From Belnapia arida (lineage in GTDB: Bacteria; Pseudomonadota; Alphaproteobacteria; Acetobacterales; Acetobacteraceae), in contig NZ_JAETWB010000014.1 of the NCBI RefSeq assembly GCF_016773205.1, positions 56,435 to 120,434 of the forward strand: a stretch of 64,000 nt of DNA, in the 5' to 3' direction. Below the pieces are notes generated by a model. The model saw only the letters and a list, made by a program, of their open reading frames with translations, was not told where the DNA came from and searched no databases. A program made the translations under genes and the position numbers. Below are positions 34,810-43,133 of the stretch, piece after piece (within the stretch, counting starts at the first letter, position 1; each line of letters opens with the position of its first letter).

Positions 34810-35690
34810 TATCCCAAAAGCGCCCAGGCGAACCCACTTCCGCCAATCAGTCCCGCCTCTCACAGGACGCCGCCGCCGGGCTTCGCCAGGCCGATGCTGA
34901 TCGATCCCCACTCCGCCCCGGTCGCCTCGGCCTCCATGGCGACGGCCACGACCAGGGCATAGGTGGCACCGCTCCTGGTCCGCAGCGCCGGGCCAAGGCC
35001 GTCGCCCTCGCCGGCGCTGCCTCATGTTAGCGTCGTGCCCGACAGCGGTGGCCAGCTGGCCCGCGTGGCGGTTGACGGGCCAAGCCAGACAATCTCCTTG
35101 GCTCCTCGTCCCTGAAGCAGCCGGAAGGCGGTGGCGCCACCGGTAAAGGTGTTGGCCAGGGCCAGCGAGCCGCTTCGCGCGCAGCGATCCAGGACAACCG
35201 CTTCCAGACTCTGGTTGTCTTCGGCCACGATGAAAATCCTCGGCCAACGCCGGATCGACCTCAACCGGCGCGAGCGCGCGATCCAGCGCGACCGGATCGC
35301 TGCCGCGCGCCGCGAGCTTGGTCTCCAACTCCGGGTAATGCGCCTGGAAGCCCAGCTTCAGACTTCCGCCTGGCGTCAGCGTCTCGACTCCCGCCAACAT
35401 CTCGCCGGCATGGGACTCACCGATGCCAACGGAGTGGAAGCGCTTCAGGCGGGCCACGCCGCCCAGCCCGGCGCTGGCGAGGAGCCGGGACAGCAGCTCC
35501 TCCGGCCTGCGCCGCATCTCGCGCGGCACACCCGGAGTGAAGTAGAAACGTGCGGCCCCAATGATGACCGCGAAGCCGCAGGCCGTGCTGATCGGTTTGT
35601 CGATAAGTTCCGCACGGTGCGGCAGCATAGGCTGCTCGCGGTTGTTCGACGGCGGCCAGCCGGCTGCTTCCCTGTCCAGGAGGCCGACCC
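34810..35690 (-). pseudogene. cinA-like (CinA domain) pseudogene
   Basis: Reading down the minus strand from about 35690, successive frames give WPPSNNREQPMLPHRAELID, then STACGFAV, FTPGVPREMRRRPEELLSRL, KRFHSVGIGESHAGEML and LKLGFQAHYPELETKLAARG. A frameshift near 35240 continues as IFIVAEDNQSLEAVVL and GSLALANTFTGG. Another shift gives SGATYALVVAVAMEAEATGA and lastly WVRLGAFGIGLD near 34810. This is the middle and C-terminal CinA (competence/damage-inducible, nicotinamide-nucleotide amidase-like) layout, without the N-terminal molybdopterin-binding-type start, and with at least three frame changes. It is not functional. Confidence 0.72.
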
Positions 35691-35699
35691 CCTATCTGC

Positions 35700-36460
35700 G
35701 TGAGCGTGCGGACATCGTCGAGCGCCGCGTGCCGCAGATCAACCCGCTGCTCGCCTGCGCGCGATGACCATCGTGGCAGCTGCTCAATCCCGCCGGATGG
35801 TGCAGCGAATGAACTCGACTCACTTCACCAGCTCGGTGCTGATTCGAGAGGGTATTTGGTACCCGCAAGGGTGGCCTCGGCCTGTAGCGGATGCGCTGGA
35901 TCAGGTTCGCCAAGGCAAGGTTGCAGTCCGCATCGCCGCAACCGCTTACAATCGACTGCGCGCTAACCCTGCCGAAGCCTGCCACGATCTGCCACGGGAC
36001 GTGTCAGCCTGCAGCAGGCCTTGCCTTCACAGAAAGGGCGGTGCAGGACAGCAGCAACAGGTCGAGCGAGCCACGACGACGCCAATGCCAACTATGGCCC
36101 GATGGCTACATACACGCACAGCGCTCGTTAGCTGTGCTATTTGGTACCGCTCCTGTCCAGCTTGCGCTACAGCTGCACGCGACATAAGGCAGCCCTCCGT
36201 CGCCTACCCATTCACGGTCTGCTTGGCCACCTTTCCATGCCAACAGAAAAGTTATGATCAGGTCGCGGATATGGCGGGCATCTGGCAACAGATCTTGGAA
36301 ACACATACGTTAGCAACATGGCTTTCGCCGTGCCATTTCACAAAATGCATCGACCAGCGGATAGGTAGGATTACACAGGCCTTGGAAGTGGCTTGACGAC
36401 AAGAGTTGGCTAGGCGGCCGGAGTGCGCCAGATGTTGACCGCCGAGAAGACCGCGTAAGG
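35700..36460. other. Decayed stretch, no gene recognised
   Basis: About 760 bases between two pseudogenes. An open frame from 35764 to 36396 on the plus strand encodes a Cys-rich, low-homology sequence with no plausible start site or domain, so I do not annotate it. Lower GC than flanking genes. Confidence 0.4.
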
Positions 36461-36560
36461 GTGCTGTCGCTGGTGCAAGCCCGACACTTGCCCTGTCTGT
36501 ACACAGAGTGCAACTACAGCGCTGCTGTTTCGTTGCGTGTTCCTGCGTACTGGAGGCCAT

Positions 36561-37192
36561 CGATGCCAGTGAAGACGTCTCGGCAGCTTGAAAGGCAACT
36601 TACCCTCGGTACCGCAGGCAACAGCAGCATGGGTGCCGGTGTCGCATTTGTGCTTTCCGCTGCTACGGCAGTGATCGAAATCGACGATGTGTCGAGCGCC
36701 GAGGGTGCCGGGGTGATGCCTCATGCTATCGAACGAGCAGGCAGCGCACCGGCCGCATTACAGGCATGCCTGCCGCGCCAGGAGCAGGCCCAACCGTGTC
36801 CTTGCAAGCTGCTCGGCCGCTTCGGTCGCCTCGATATTCTGATAATCAACGCTGGATTTCCGAGGAATGCAGGCTTGGCTGCATTGGCGCCTGACCAGTG
36901 GCAAATAGTTCCCGACATCGACCTGACCAGGCTGTTCCTTGGCGCGCGCAAGGCCGTCGAAAATCCCGGCCGGCAGGTCCGCAATCCTCGACACTTGGCA
37001 ACTGCGGGCGAGGTCACCCACATGCCAGAGGCGCTGAACTGCCTGCTTGCCCTCAGTTCCTATGGCCGCATCGGCCAATCTGAAGATGTCTTCAGAGCTG
37101 CCGCCTGGCTTGCGTCCGACTACGTCACCGGCACGGCGTTGTCCGTGAAACGCGGCATCCTTTTGGACCTCGGATTTCATGCACATGGCTAA
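36561..37192 (+). pseudogene. Glucose 1-dehydrogenase-like SDR pseudogene
   Basis: The open frame reads as a decayed short-chain dehydrogenase. The damaged cofactor region is NSSMGAGVAFVLSAATAVIE (expected TGANSGIG at the start), followed by LLGRFGRLDILIINAGFPRN (NNAG changed to INAG) and DQWQIVPDIDLTRLFLGARK. The sequence then jumps to MPEALNCLLALSSYGRIGQS, EDVFRAAAWLASDYVTGTAL and SVKRGILLDLGFHAHG. The stretch that should carry the catalytic Ser, Tyr and Lys is deleted. Adjacent SDR and GH15 genes are a common pair in related bacteria, and this is its broken half. The frame stays open, so it may still be translated, but not as a dehydrogenase. Confidence 0.7.
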
Positions 37193-39056
37193 GGCAAAGC
37201 AGAAGGCTGCTCCGCCTCCGTCAGGTTTATATGCAGCGGCGGAGACGCTGCGCATCGAGGACTATGCGCTAATCGGGGACACCTTTACCGCCGCGCTGGT
37301 GGGCCGGAACGGCTCGATTGATTGGCTCTGCGCACCGCGCTTCGACAGCGGCGCCTGTTTCGCAGCACTGCTAGGAGGGCCCGAGAACGGCCGGTGGCGG
37401 ATCGCGCCGGCCGGAGAAATTCGCGCGGTGTCACGGCGTTACCGTGACGGTACGCTGATCCTCGATACCGAGTTCGAGACAGAAACCGGTGCGGTCGTCA
37501 TCACAGACTTCATGCCGCTGCCCACCACCGAGGATGAAGTTGACGTCGTGCGGATCGTGCGTGGCCTCCGCGGTGAGGTGTCGATGCGCCTGGAGGCGGT
37601 GTTCCGGTTCGACTACGGCCATGTCGTCCCCTGGCTACGACGCCGCCCCTACGGGCTTCAGGCCATCGCCGGACCCAATGCCTTGCAACTATGGTCGCCA
37701 GTGGAGTTGTCCAACCGGGATTTTACGACCACGGCGGAGTTCAAGGTACGGGAGGGACAGAGCGTTCCGTTCTCCCTGTGCTGGTACAAGTCGCACCGGC
37801 CCGAGCCCGCGGTTCAGCACCCAGAGGTGCTGCTTGAATGTACCGTGCGCTGGTGGCGCGACTGGTCGGCCAAATGCACCTATCGTGGACCTTGGGCCGA
37901 CGCCGTGCAGCGATCCCTCATCACCCTCAAAGCGCTGACCTACAGTCCTACTGGCGGCATCGTTGCTGCGCCTACAACGTCGCTACCGGAGGAGATAGGC
38001 GGCGTGCGGAACTGGGACTATCGCTACTGCTGGATCCGCGACGCCACCCTGACCCTCTACTCGCTGCTGAGTTCCGGCTATACCGAGGAGGCGGTGGCAT
38101 GGCGGCGCTGGCTGCTCCGCTCCGCCGCCGGGCGGCCAGAGGAGATGCAGATCATGTATGGGCTGGCTGGCGAACGCCGCCTGCCGGAGTTGGAGTTACC
38201 ATGGTTGAAAGGTTATGAAGGCAGCCGGCCCGTTCGTATCGGCAACGGCGCCCAGGAGCAGTTCCAGCTCGACATCTATGGTGAGCTGATGGATGCATTG
38301 CACGTCGCCCGTAAATACGCCGTCGAGCCGGATGCCGAAGCGTGGCGGATGCAGACAGTGCTGATGCAGTTCATCGCCGAAAAATGGGCTGAGCCCGACA
38401 GTGGCATCTGGGAGGTGCGCGGGCCACGACGGCATTTCACCCACTCGAAACTGATGGCCTGGGTCGGGGTCGACCGGGCGATCTCCGGCGTCGAGCAGTA
38501 CGGTCTTGATGGGCCGGTCGAGGTATGGCGCACCCTGCGCACCAGAATCCATGACGATATTTGCCGCAATGCCTTCAGCGCCAAACGCAACAGCTTTGTC
38601 CAGCATTATGGCGGAACCGATCTCGATGCCGCGTTGCTGCTCATGCCGACAGTCGGCTTTCTGCCGCCGTCAGATCCGCGGATCGTCGGCACCGTGGAGG
38701 CGATCGGACGCGAGCTGACAGTCGACGGTTTTGTCTTACGCTATCGGCCGGAGACTGGCGTTGATGGTTTGGTCGGTGGGGAAGGTGCCTTTCTGCCATG
38801 TACCTTCTGGCTGGCTGATGCCTTGGCGATGATGGGCCGCCAGGATGAGGCTACGGAGATCTTCGAGCAGCTGCTTAGTATCCGTAACGACATCGGTCTT
38901 CTGGCAGAGGAGTATGACCCGCGTGCGCGCCGCCAGCTCGGCAACTTTCCGCAGGCCTTTTCTCATATCGGTCTGATCAATACGGCGCAGAACCTCACCC
39001 TAACCCAGGGTCCAGCCCAGCGTCGCGCCATTGACGCGAAGCTGGGCCCAGCCTGA
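37179..39056 (+). CDS. Glycoside hydrolase family 15 protein
   Basis: A 625-residue cytosolic GH15 enzyme (bacterial glucoamylase/trehalase-like). The N-terminal beta-sandwich domain starts IEDYALIGDTFTAALVGRNG and has SIDWLCAPRFDSGACFAALL. The catalytic (alpha/alpha)6 barrel from about 230 has PEEIGGVRNWDYRYCWIRDA (substrate binding and the general acid region) and GLLAEEYDPRARRQLGNFPQ (the second catalytic Glu). Such enzymes hydrolyse alpha-glucosidic bonds in trehalose, maltodextrin or similar. Start: ATG 37179 or ATG 37185; neither has a strong binding site, and both overlap the end of the SDR pseudogene, whose translation probably drove it. The frame is intact in a decayed neighbourhood. 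Confidence 0.9.
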   Translation: MHMAKAKQKAAPPPSGLYAAAETLRIEDYALIGDTFTAALVGRNGSIDWLCAPRFDSGACFAALLGGPENGRWRIAPAGEIRAVSRRYRDGTLILDTEFETETGAVVITDFMPLPTTEDEVDVVRIVRGLRGEVSMRLEAVFRFDYGHVVPWLRRRPYGLQAIAGPNALQLWSPVELSNRDFTTTAEFKVREGQSVPFSLCWYKSHRPEPAVQHPEVLLECTVRWWRDWSAKCTYRGPWADAVQRSLITLKALTYSPTGGIVAAPTTSLPEEIGGVRNWDYRYCWIRDATLTLYSLLSSGYTEEAVAWRRWLLRSAAGRPEEMQIMYGLAGERRLPELELPWLKGYEGSRPVRIGNGAQEQFQLDIYGELMDALHVARKYAVEPDAEAWRMQTVLMQFIAEKWAEPDSGIWEVRGPRRHFTHSKLMAWVGVDRAISGVEQYGLDGPVEVWRTLRTRIHDDICRNAFSAKRNSFVQHYGGTDLDAALLLMPTVGFLPPSDPRIVGTVEAIGRELTVDGFVLRYRPETGVDGLVGGEGAFLPCTFWLADALAMMGRQDEATEIFEQLLSIRNDIGLLAEEYDPRARRQLGNFPQAFSHIGLINTAQNLTLTQGPAQRRAIDAKLGPA

Positions 39057-39723
39057 GCCATTGTTGAGTTGAGACGCCATATTGCTCGGGCGCCGTCCTC
39101 GGTTGTTTCCGGAAGATGGTTGTCGGCGGTTTGAGCCGCCCGACACTGGGGCTAGGCGCTGCACGGTTCGCGTATTGCTCGATCGGCCAAACTAGCCGAC
39201 GCCTGCCCCGTGCCATCCTTTCAAATGCCGAGAGGACGACGTGCTAGACCAGGGAAATGCTTGAGTGCCCTGCTGACACCCTTGGCCCCCTCGGGGGACA
39301 CATTGGCTTTCGGTGGAGCCGGGTATTGCCCAGAATGCCTTCACACTGGGTGTCATGTCCCGCGTCGTCAGATTGGCCGCATGCGATGCCAGCGCCTTGC
39401 GGAACCACAGCGAAATACCAAGGCTCTGTTCTACGGACTACTTCCCCCATGACCACAGGGACTGGGCGCGCATCATCCTGTCAGGGCGGTCCTCGAACGA
39501 CCATGCGATAGCAGTAGCAGCAGGCGCCACAGGTACCGATCACAGGCTACCTTGAGCCGCAGCCGAAAGGCGCGATCCGACGCGGTTGCCCCGTGGCAGC
39601 CTGATGTGGACGTTCCCTCGGCCACGCCTTCATCGAACCCCGTCGCTGAGTGGGCGTTCTGTGCTGTGACCGCGACTGGCGTCAGTTGCCCGTCCCGGCT
39701 GCCCCTAACCAAGGAGACGCGCC
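39057..39723. other. Intergenic stretch with decayed sequence
   Basis: About 670 bases. Only the last 40 (AAGGAGA before ATG 39724) have an evident role as translation start for the ferritin-like gene. No domain was recognised in any frame. A promoter for 39724 is expected in the last 150 bases. Confidence 0.35.
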
Positions 39724-40227
39724 ATGGGCTTGCTGTCGAAGCCAATCAAGACGCTGGACGATTTGTTCGTCCATACGCTGCAGGACATCTACTACGCCGA
39801 GAACCAGATTGCGAAGTCTCTTCCAAAAATGATCGCAAAGGCGACGGACGCGGAGCTGAAGCAGGGGTTCGAGACGCATCTTGAGGAAACCAAGGGCCAA
39901 ATCAAGCGGCTGGAGCAGGTGTTCCAGATGCATGGCCAGGATGTGAAAGGCGTCACCTGCGCGGCGATGGACGGCATTCTCGAGGAAGCGACCGAGACGA
40001 TGTCTGACGTCGGCGACAAGGACGTGCTTGACGCCGCGATGTTGTCCTCGGCGCAAGCCATCGAGCACTACGAAATCACCCGATACGGCACGCTGGTCGC
40101 CTTCGCGCGGCAGCTTGGCCGCGACGATTGTGCTGATGTGCTGCAGCAGACGCTCGACGAGGAAAAGGCGACCGACAAAAAGCTCACGGCCATCGCCGAG
40201 AGCAAGGTCAACAGGAAGGCCGCCTGA
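39724..40227 (+). CDS. YciE/YciF-type ferritin-like protein (DUF892)
   Basis: A 167-residue four-helix protein of the DUF892 family. ATG 39724 has AAGGAGA upstream. It begins with KTLDDLFVHTLQDIYYAENQ, the family's first helix; further metal-ligand candidates are in ETHLEETKGQIKRLEQVF, and SAQAIEHYEITRYGTLVAFA carries the third-helix Glu/His. The members are stress-induced (osmotic or oxidative) ferritin-like proteins with probable di-metal centres in the cytosol; their chemistry is unsettled. It is a single gene, ended by a strong hairpin at 40238-40261. Confidence 0.92.
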   Translation: MGLLSKPIKTLDDLFVHTLQDIYYAENQIAKSLPKMIAKATDAELKQGFETHLEETKGQIKRLEQVFQMHGQDVKGVTCAAMDGILEEATETMSDVGDKDVLDAAMLSSAQAIEHYEITRYGTLVAFARQLGRDDCADVLQQTLDEEKATDKKLTAIAESKVNRKAA

Positions 40228-40237
40228 CATTCGGGTG

Positions 40238-40261
40238 GGCGGCGATCTTCCGATCGCCGCC
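40238..40261. terminator. Bidirectional terminator hairpin
   Basis: GGCGGCGATC and GATCGCCGCC form a perfect 10-bp stem with the loop TTCC, 10 bases after the stop of the ferritin-like gene and 24 before the end of the convergent RlpA-like gene. ATTATT follows on the plus strand. Its location between convergent genes fits a two-way terminator. Confidence 0.7.
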
Positions 40262-40284
40262 ATTATTCAACCGGTGCGGTGTCG

Positions 40285-40803
40285 TCAGCGCCGGTCGCGG
40301 TTGCCGGTAATATGGGCGCGCCGCCCGGCGAGACCCGTTCCCGAGCCCAGTTGGATGTTGCCATCTGCCTGCGGCACTGCGAGTGGCGCCACCGCCACCG
40401 GAAAAACCCCGCTCCGGCGTACACCCAGGAATTCTGCCACTTTGGGACTGACATTGAGGATGCGCCCGTCGGTCCCCGAGATGCGATCGCGTACCCGCAC
40501 CATCGCCACTTGACCATTCTGGAGGTTGGTCACTCTCGCCGTCGCGCCGAGCGGCAACGTGTTGCTGGCAACGACGGATGCCTCGGGATTGAAAAAACCG
40601 CCATCGGCCATGCGCCTACCTGCAAGATGACGCGCAAAGATAGCAGCCTTGCCACGCAACTCGCGTCCCGAACGGTCGACGGCTGCCGCCTCTCCTTGGG
40701 CGGCACCCACAGCCGGTTCGTTGCAATAAGCAGCATCGGGCAGGATGAGCAAGAACCCGATGACGATGGCTAGCCGTAGCACGATGGTCTCCGGGCCAAA
40801 CAT
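40285..40803 (-). CDS. RlpA-like double-psi beta-barrel protein
   Basis: A 172-residue exported protein. The N-terminal leader VLRLAIVIGFLLILPDAAYC is a Sec signal and its Cys could be a lipobox-like site (DAAYCN). Residues 52-145 form the RlpA-like barrel: GKAAIFARHLAGRRMADGGF, ASNTLPLGATARVTNLQNGQ, MVRVRDRISGTDGRILNVSP and the conserved final region AEFLGV. Such proteins act on peptidoglycan in the periplasm, at septa in known cases. The SPOR domain of full RlpA is absent, so it is a short form. Catalytic His is not obvious; activity uncertain. Confidence 0.85.
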   Translation of the reverse strand: MFGPETIVLRLAIVIGFLLILPDAAYCNEPAVGAAQGEAAAVDRSGRELRGKAAIFARHLAGRRMADGGFFNPEASVVASNTLPLGATARVTNLQNGQVAMVRVRDRISGTDGRILNVSPKVAEFLGVRRSGVFPVAVAPLAVPQADGNIQLGSGTGLAGRRAHITGNRDRR

Positions 40804-41576
40804 GGCATCAAAGACGCATAGCTAGGCGAAGCGTTCCTTGGAAATATTACCTGTAGGCGAAATGCGGCCTTCCAGCCGACTTCACTGGTGACATTCGGAG
40901 TGCTTTGGCCAACTCATCGATCAAGAAGGTTTTGTCGGACTTCGTGTCAAGGGCGCTCTTTTCTCACCATGGGAGCATGGCTGGTAACCTCATGCGGTTT
41001 GCCGACAGCTCTTTCCCACCATGTCCTCGGCGTTCGATGCTTGAACCTTGCGACGGGGATCGCAACGATGCGTGCCGAGAAGATCGACGAGATCAACACC
41101 CTCCCACCGCTTGGACCGGGCTTGTGAGCAATGGATACAACCAGTCCCTGTCGATGAGTGTCGTAGCGGCAAGAGCTGCATCGTCCAAGCCGCTCACAGA
41201 GCTAGCCAGGCAACCCAGGGCAGAGACGATGCTGGACCAGTAACGGCTGGGAGGCGCGCCAGGCTAGCCGCTTCGTGGATGGGAGCTGAAGCTCCGAGGC
41301 CGCGTGCGGTACCGAGAGACGGAGCCAGCACAGCACCGTCGATGGCGGCGTCAAAGGTGGGCGGGAGATTCATCGACGTTCGTGTTGGGACGGCGGTTCA
41401 AAGGCCACCAGTGTCCGGCACGGCGCTGAGGCCTCGGCGGGTTCGGCGCAGATCGCATGGCTAAGCACCTTCCGGTACCTGGTCACCTGGCCGCTAACGC
41501 TTGACTGGCTCGGCTCCTGCGATGGCCTTCCATCCATACCGGGCCTTACTCACCAATCGGCGCCGATTATGGCGAT
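40804..41576. other. Decayed stretch, no gene recognised
   Basis: About 770 bases with no recognised coding domain and no frame with a good start. The part adjoining 40804 should contain the promoter of the RlpA-like gene. Base composition and broken frames resemble the decay zone at 33-37 kb. Confidence 0.35.
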
Positions 41577-41650
41577 GTAGCTCGGGTCCGCGATGTCCTT
41601 GTCGTACCGGACCAGGCGCCCACAGCGGAACGAGAAGCCAGTGCTTGGGA
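41577..41650 (-). pseudogene. Possible transposase C-terminal scrap
   Basis: Minus-strand frame GRLVRYDKDIADPSYIAIIG followed by ADW and a stop resembles the last part of IS5-type transposases ('RxxTRYDKxxxxFxxAIxxAAxxxW'). The fragment is under 30 residues, so the call is weak. Confidence 0.3.
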
Positions 41651-41727
41651 TCTCGCTGCCCCGTGCAACACCAATGGACTCCGCAAATCAGGATCACTTT
41701 CCAATAGCAAAGCCTACGCCACTGCCG

Positions 41728-43122
41728 TCAGCGGTTTGGCCAATCGCGTTCGCCCAAATCCCAAAAGAGGCCAGCCGCAATTGCCAATCCTTCCCGCATC
41801 AGCGGCAACAGCGCGTGCTCGTTCGGGGCGTGCTGCGAGCAGCCGCTATAGGAATGGGGGATGTAGATCGTGGGCAGGCCGAGCGTGACGGCGAAGCTGT
41901 CATTCGGCAGGGAGCCGCCGGCATTGGGGATGACCATGGGGTCCTTCCCCGTGCTGCGACGGACCGACTCCGCGACGAGCAGCGGCCAGGGCCCTTCCGG
42001 GTCCATCCGCGTGGCGGCCCATTCGGCGCCGCCCTTCACCTGCTCGACGCTCACATCGTCGAAGCCCTGCTCCGCCAGGTGGCGGCGGATGGCGGGGATG
42101 AAGCTCTCCACCGAACGGTCCACGGTGTAGCGGATCTGGCAGCGGGCGAAGGCCTCGGGCGGTACGGCGTTGACTGGCGCGGCGGGGTGGCCGGTGCTGA
42201 AGGCCAGAATCTCGAAGGTGTTCCAGCTGAACACCTTCTCGGCGGAGGACAGGCCCGGCTCGCCCCACCATTCGTCGATCTTCGGCCCGTTCGGTCCGCC
42301 ATCCACCCGGCACTTGGCCAGCGCCCGGCGGATGCTGTCCGGGATGCGCTCCGGCACAAGGTCGCGCACCAGCACGCGGCCGTTGCGGTCGATGATGCTG
42401 GCAAGGGCATGAGCCAGCCGAACGCCGGGATTGGCAAGCAGCCCGCCCCAATTGCCCGAATGGTGCCCGCCCTCGCGGTACCGCACGCGCAGGTCCAGGC
42501 TGATGGCGCCGCGCGTGCCGAGCGTTAGGGTCGGCACCTCCGGCACCAGCCGCGGCCCGTCGGAGGCAATCAGCACATCGGCGGCCAGTTCCTCCCGGTG
42601 GGCGCGGCAGAACTCGTCGATGCCGGGGGAGCCGACCTCCTCGCTCATTTCCAGCAACACCGCCACGTTGAAGCCGAGCCGCCCGCGGATGCGGCGCACG
42701 GCGTCCAGCGCCGCGAGGTTGGCGGTGAACTGCCCCTTGTTGTCCACGATGCCGCGGCCGTAGATCCGCTCGCCGCGCCGTGTCAGCACCCAGGGGGAGA
42801 GGCCCTCCTCCCAGCCGGCATCCAGCCCCAGCACCGTGTCGCCATGGCCGTAGGTCAGCAGCGTCGGCAGGGCGGGGTCCTCGATCCGCCGGCCGATCAG
42901 GAAGGGCCCGCCGCGCGGATCGGGGTTGGGGTGGATGGTGCAGGTGAAGCCCATCCGCTCCAGGTCGGGGGCGATCTCCCGCTCAAGATAGGCCCAGAGA
43001 TGCGGGCCGCTCTCCGGGTCCTGGCTGGCGGTGGGAAAGGCCACGCGGCGGGCCAGGCAGTCCAGCAGCGTGCCGTCGTCCAGCAGGCCCGTGGCAGCGG
43101 CGATGGCGGCGTCCCGCGTCAT
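41728..43122 (-). CDS. M20-family metallohydrolase (deacylase/desuccinylase-like)
   Basis: A 464-residue zinc hydrolase. The ligand set of M20 is complete: His93 and Asp95 in TYGHGDTV, Asp127 in GRGIVDNKGQ, Glu161/Glu162 in EMSEEVGSPG, Asp188 in IASDGPR, and the final His in YSGCSQHAPNEH. The dimerisation domain (about 200-330) is inserted as usual. It would hydrolyse an N-acyl, N-carbamoyl or peptide bond of an amino acid in the cytosol. It is the last gene of the Dpp-HyuAB operon, 12 bases after hyuA, and could cleave the open-chain product formed by HyuAB. Specificity within M20 is not decided by these motifs. Confidence 0.88.
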   Translation of the reverse strand: MTRDAAIAAATGLLDDGTLLDCLARRVAFPTASQDPESGPHLWAYLEREIAPDLERMGFTCTIHPNPDPRGGPFLIGRRIEDPALPTLLTYGHGDTVLGLDAGWEEGLSPWVLTRRGERIYGRGIVDNKGQFTANLAALDAVRRIRGRLGFNVAVLLEMSEEVGSPGIDEFCRAHREELAADVLIASDGPRLVPEVPTLTLGTRGAISLDLRVRYREGGHHSGNWGGLLANPGVRLAHALASIIDRNGRVLVRDLVPERIPDSIRRALAKCRVDGGPNGPKIDEWWGEPGLSSAEKVFSWNTFEILAFSTGHPAAPVNAVPPEAFARCQIRYTVDRSVESFIPAIRRHLAEQGFDDVSVEQVKGGAEWAATRMDPEGPWPLLVAESVRRSTGKDPMVIPNAGGSLPNDSFAVTLGLPTIYIPHSYSGCSQHAPNEHALLPLMREGLAIAAGLFWDLGERDWPNR

Positions 43123-43133
43123 GCGTCTTCCTC

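Noticed and set aside
35764..36396. Plus-strand 210-codon frame
   Set aside because: Cys- and Ser-rich sequence with no domain or ribosome-binding site, within a decay zone.
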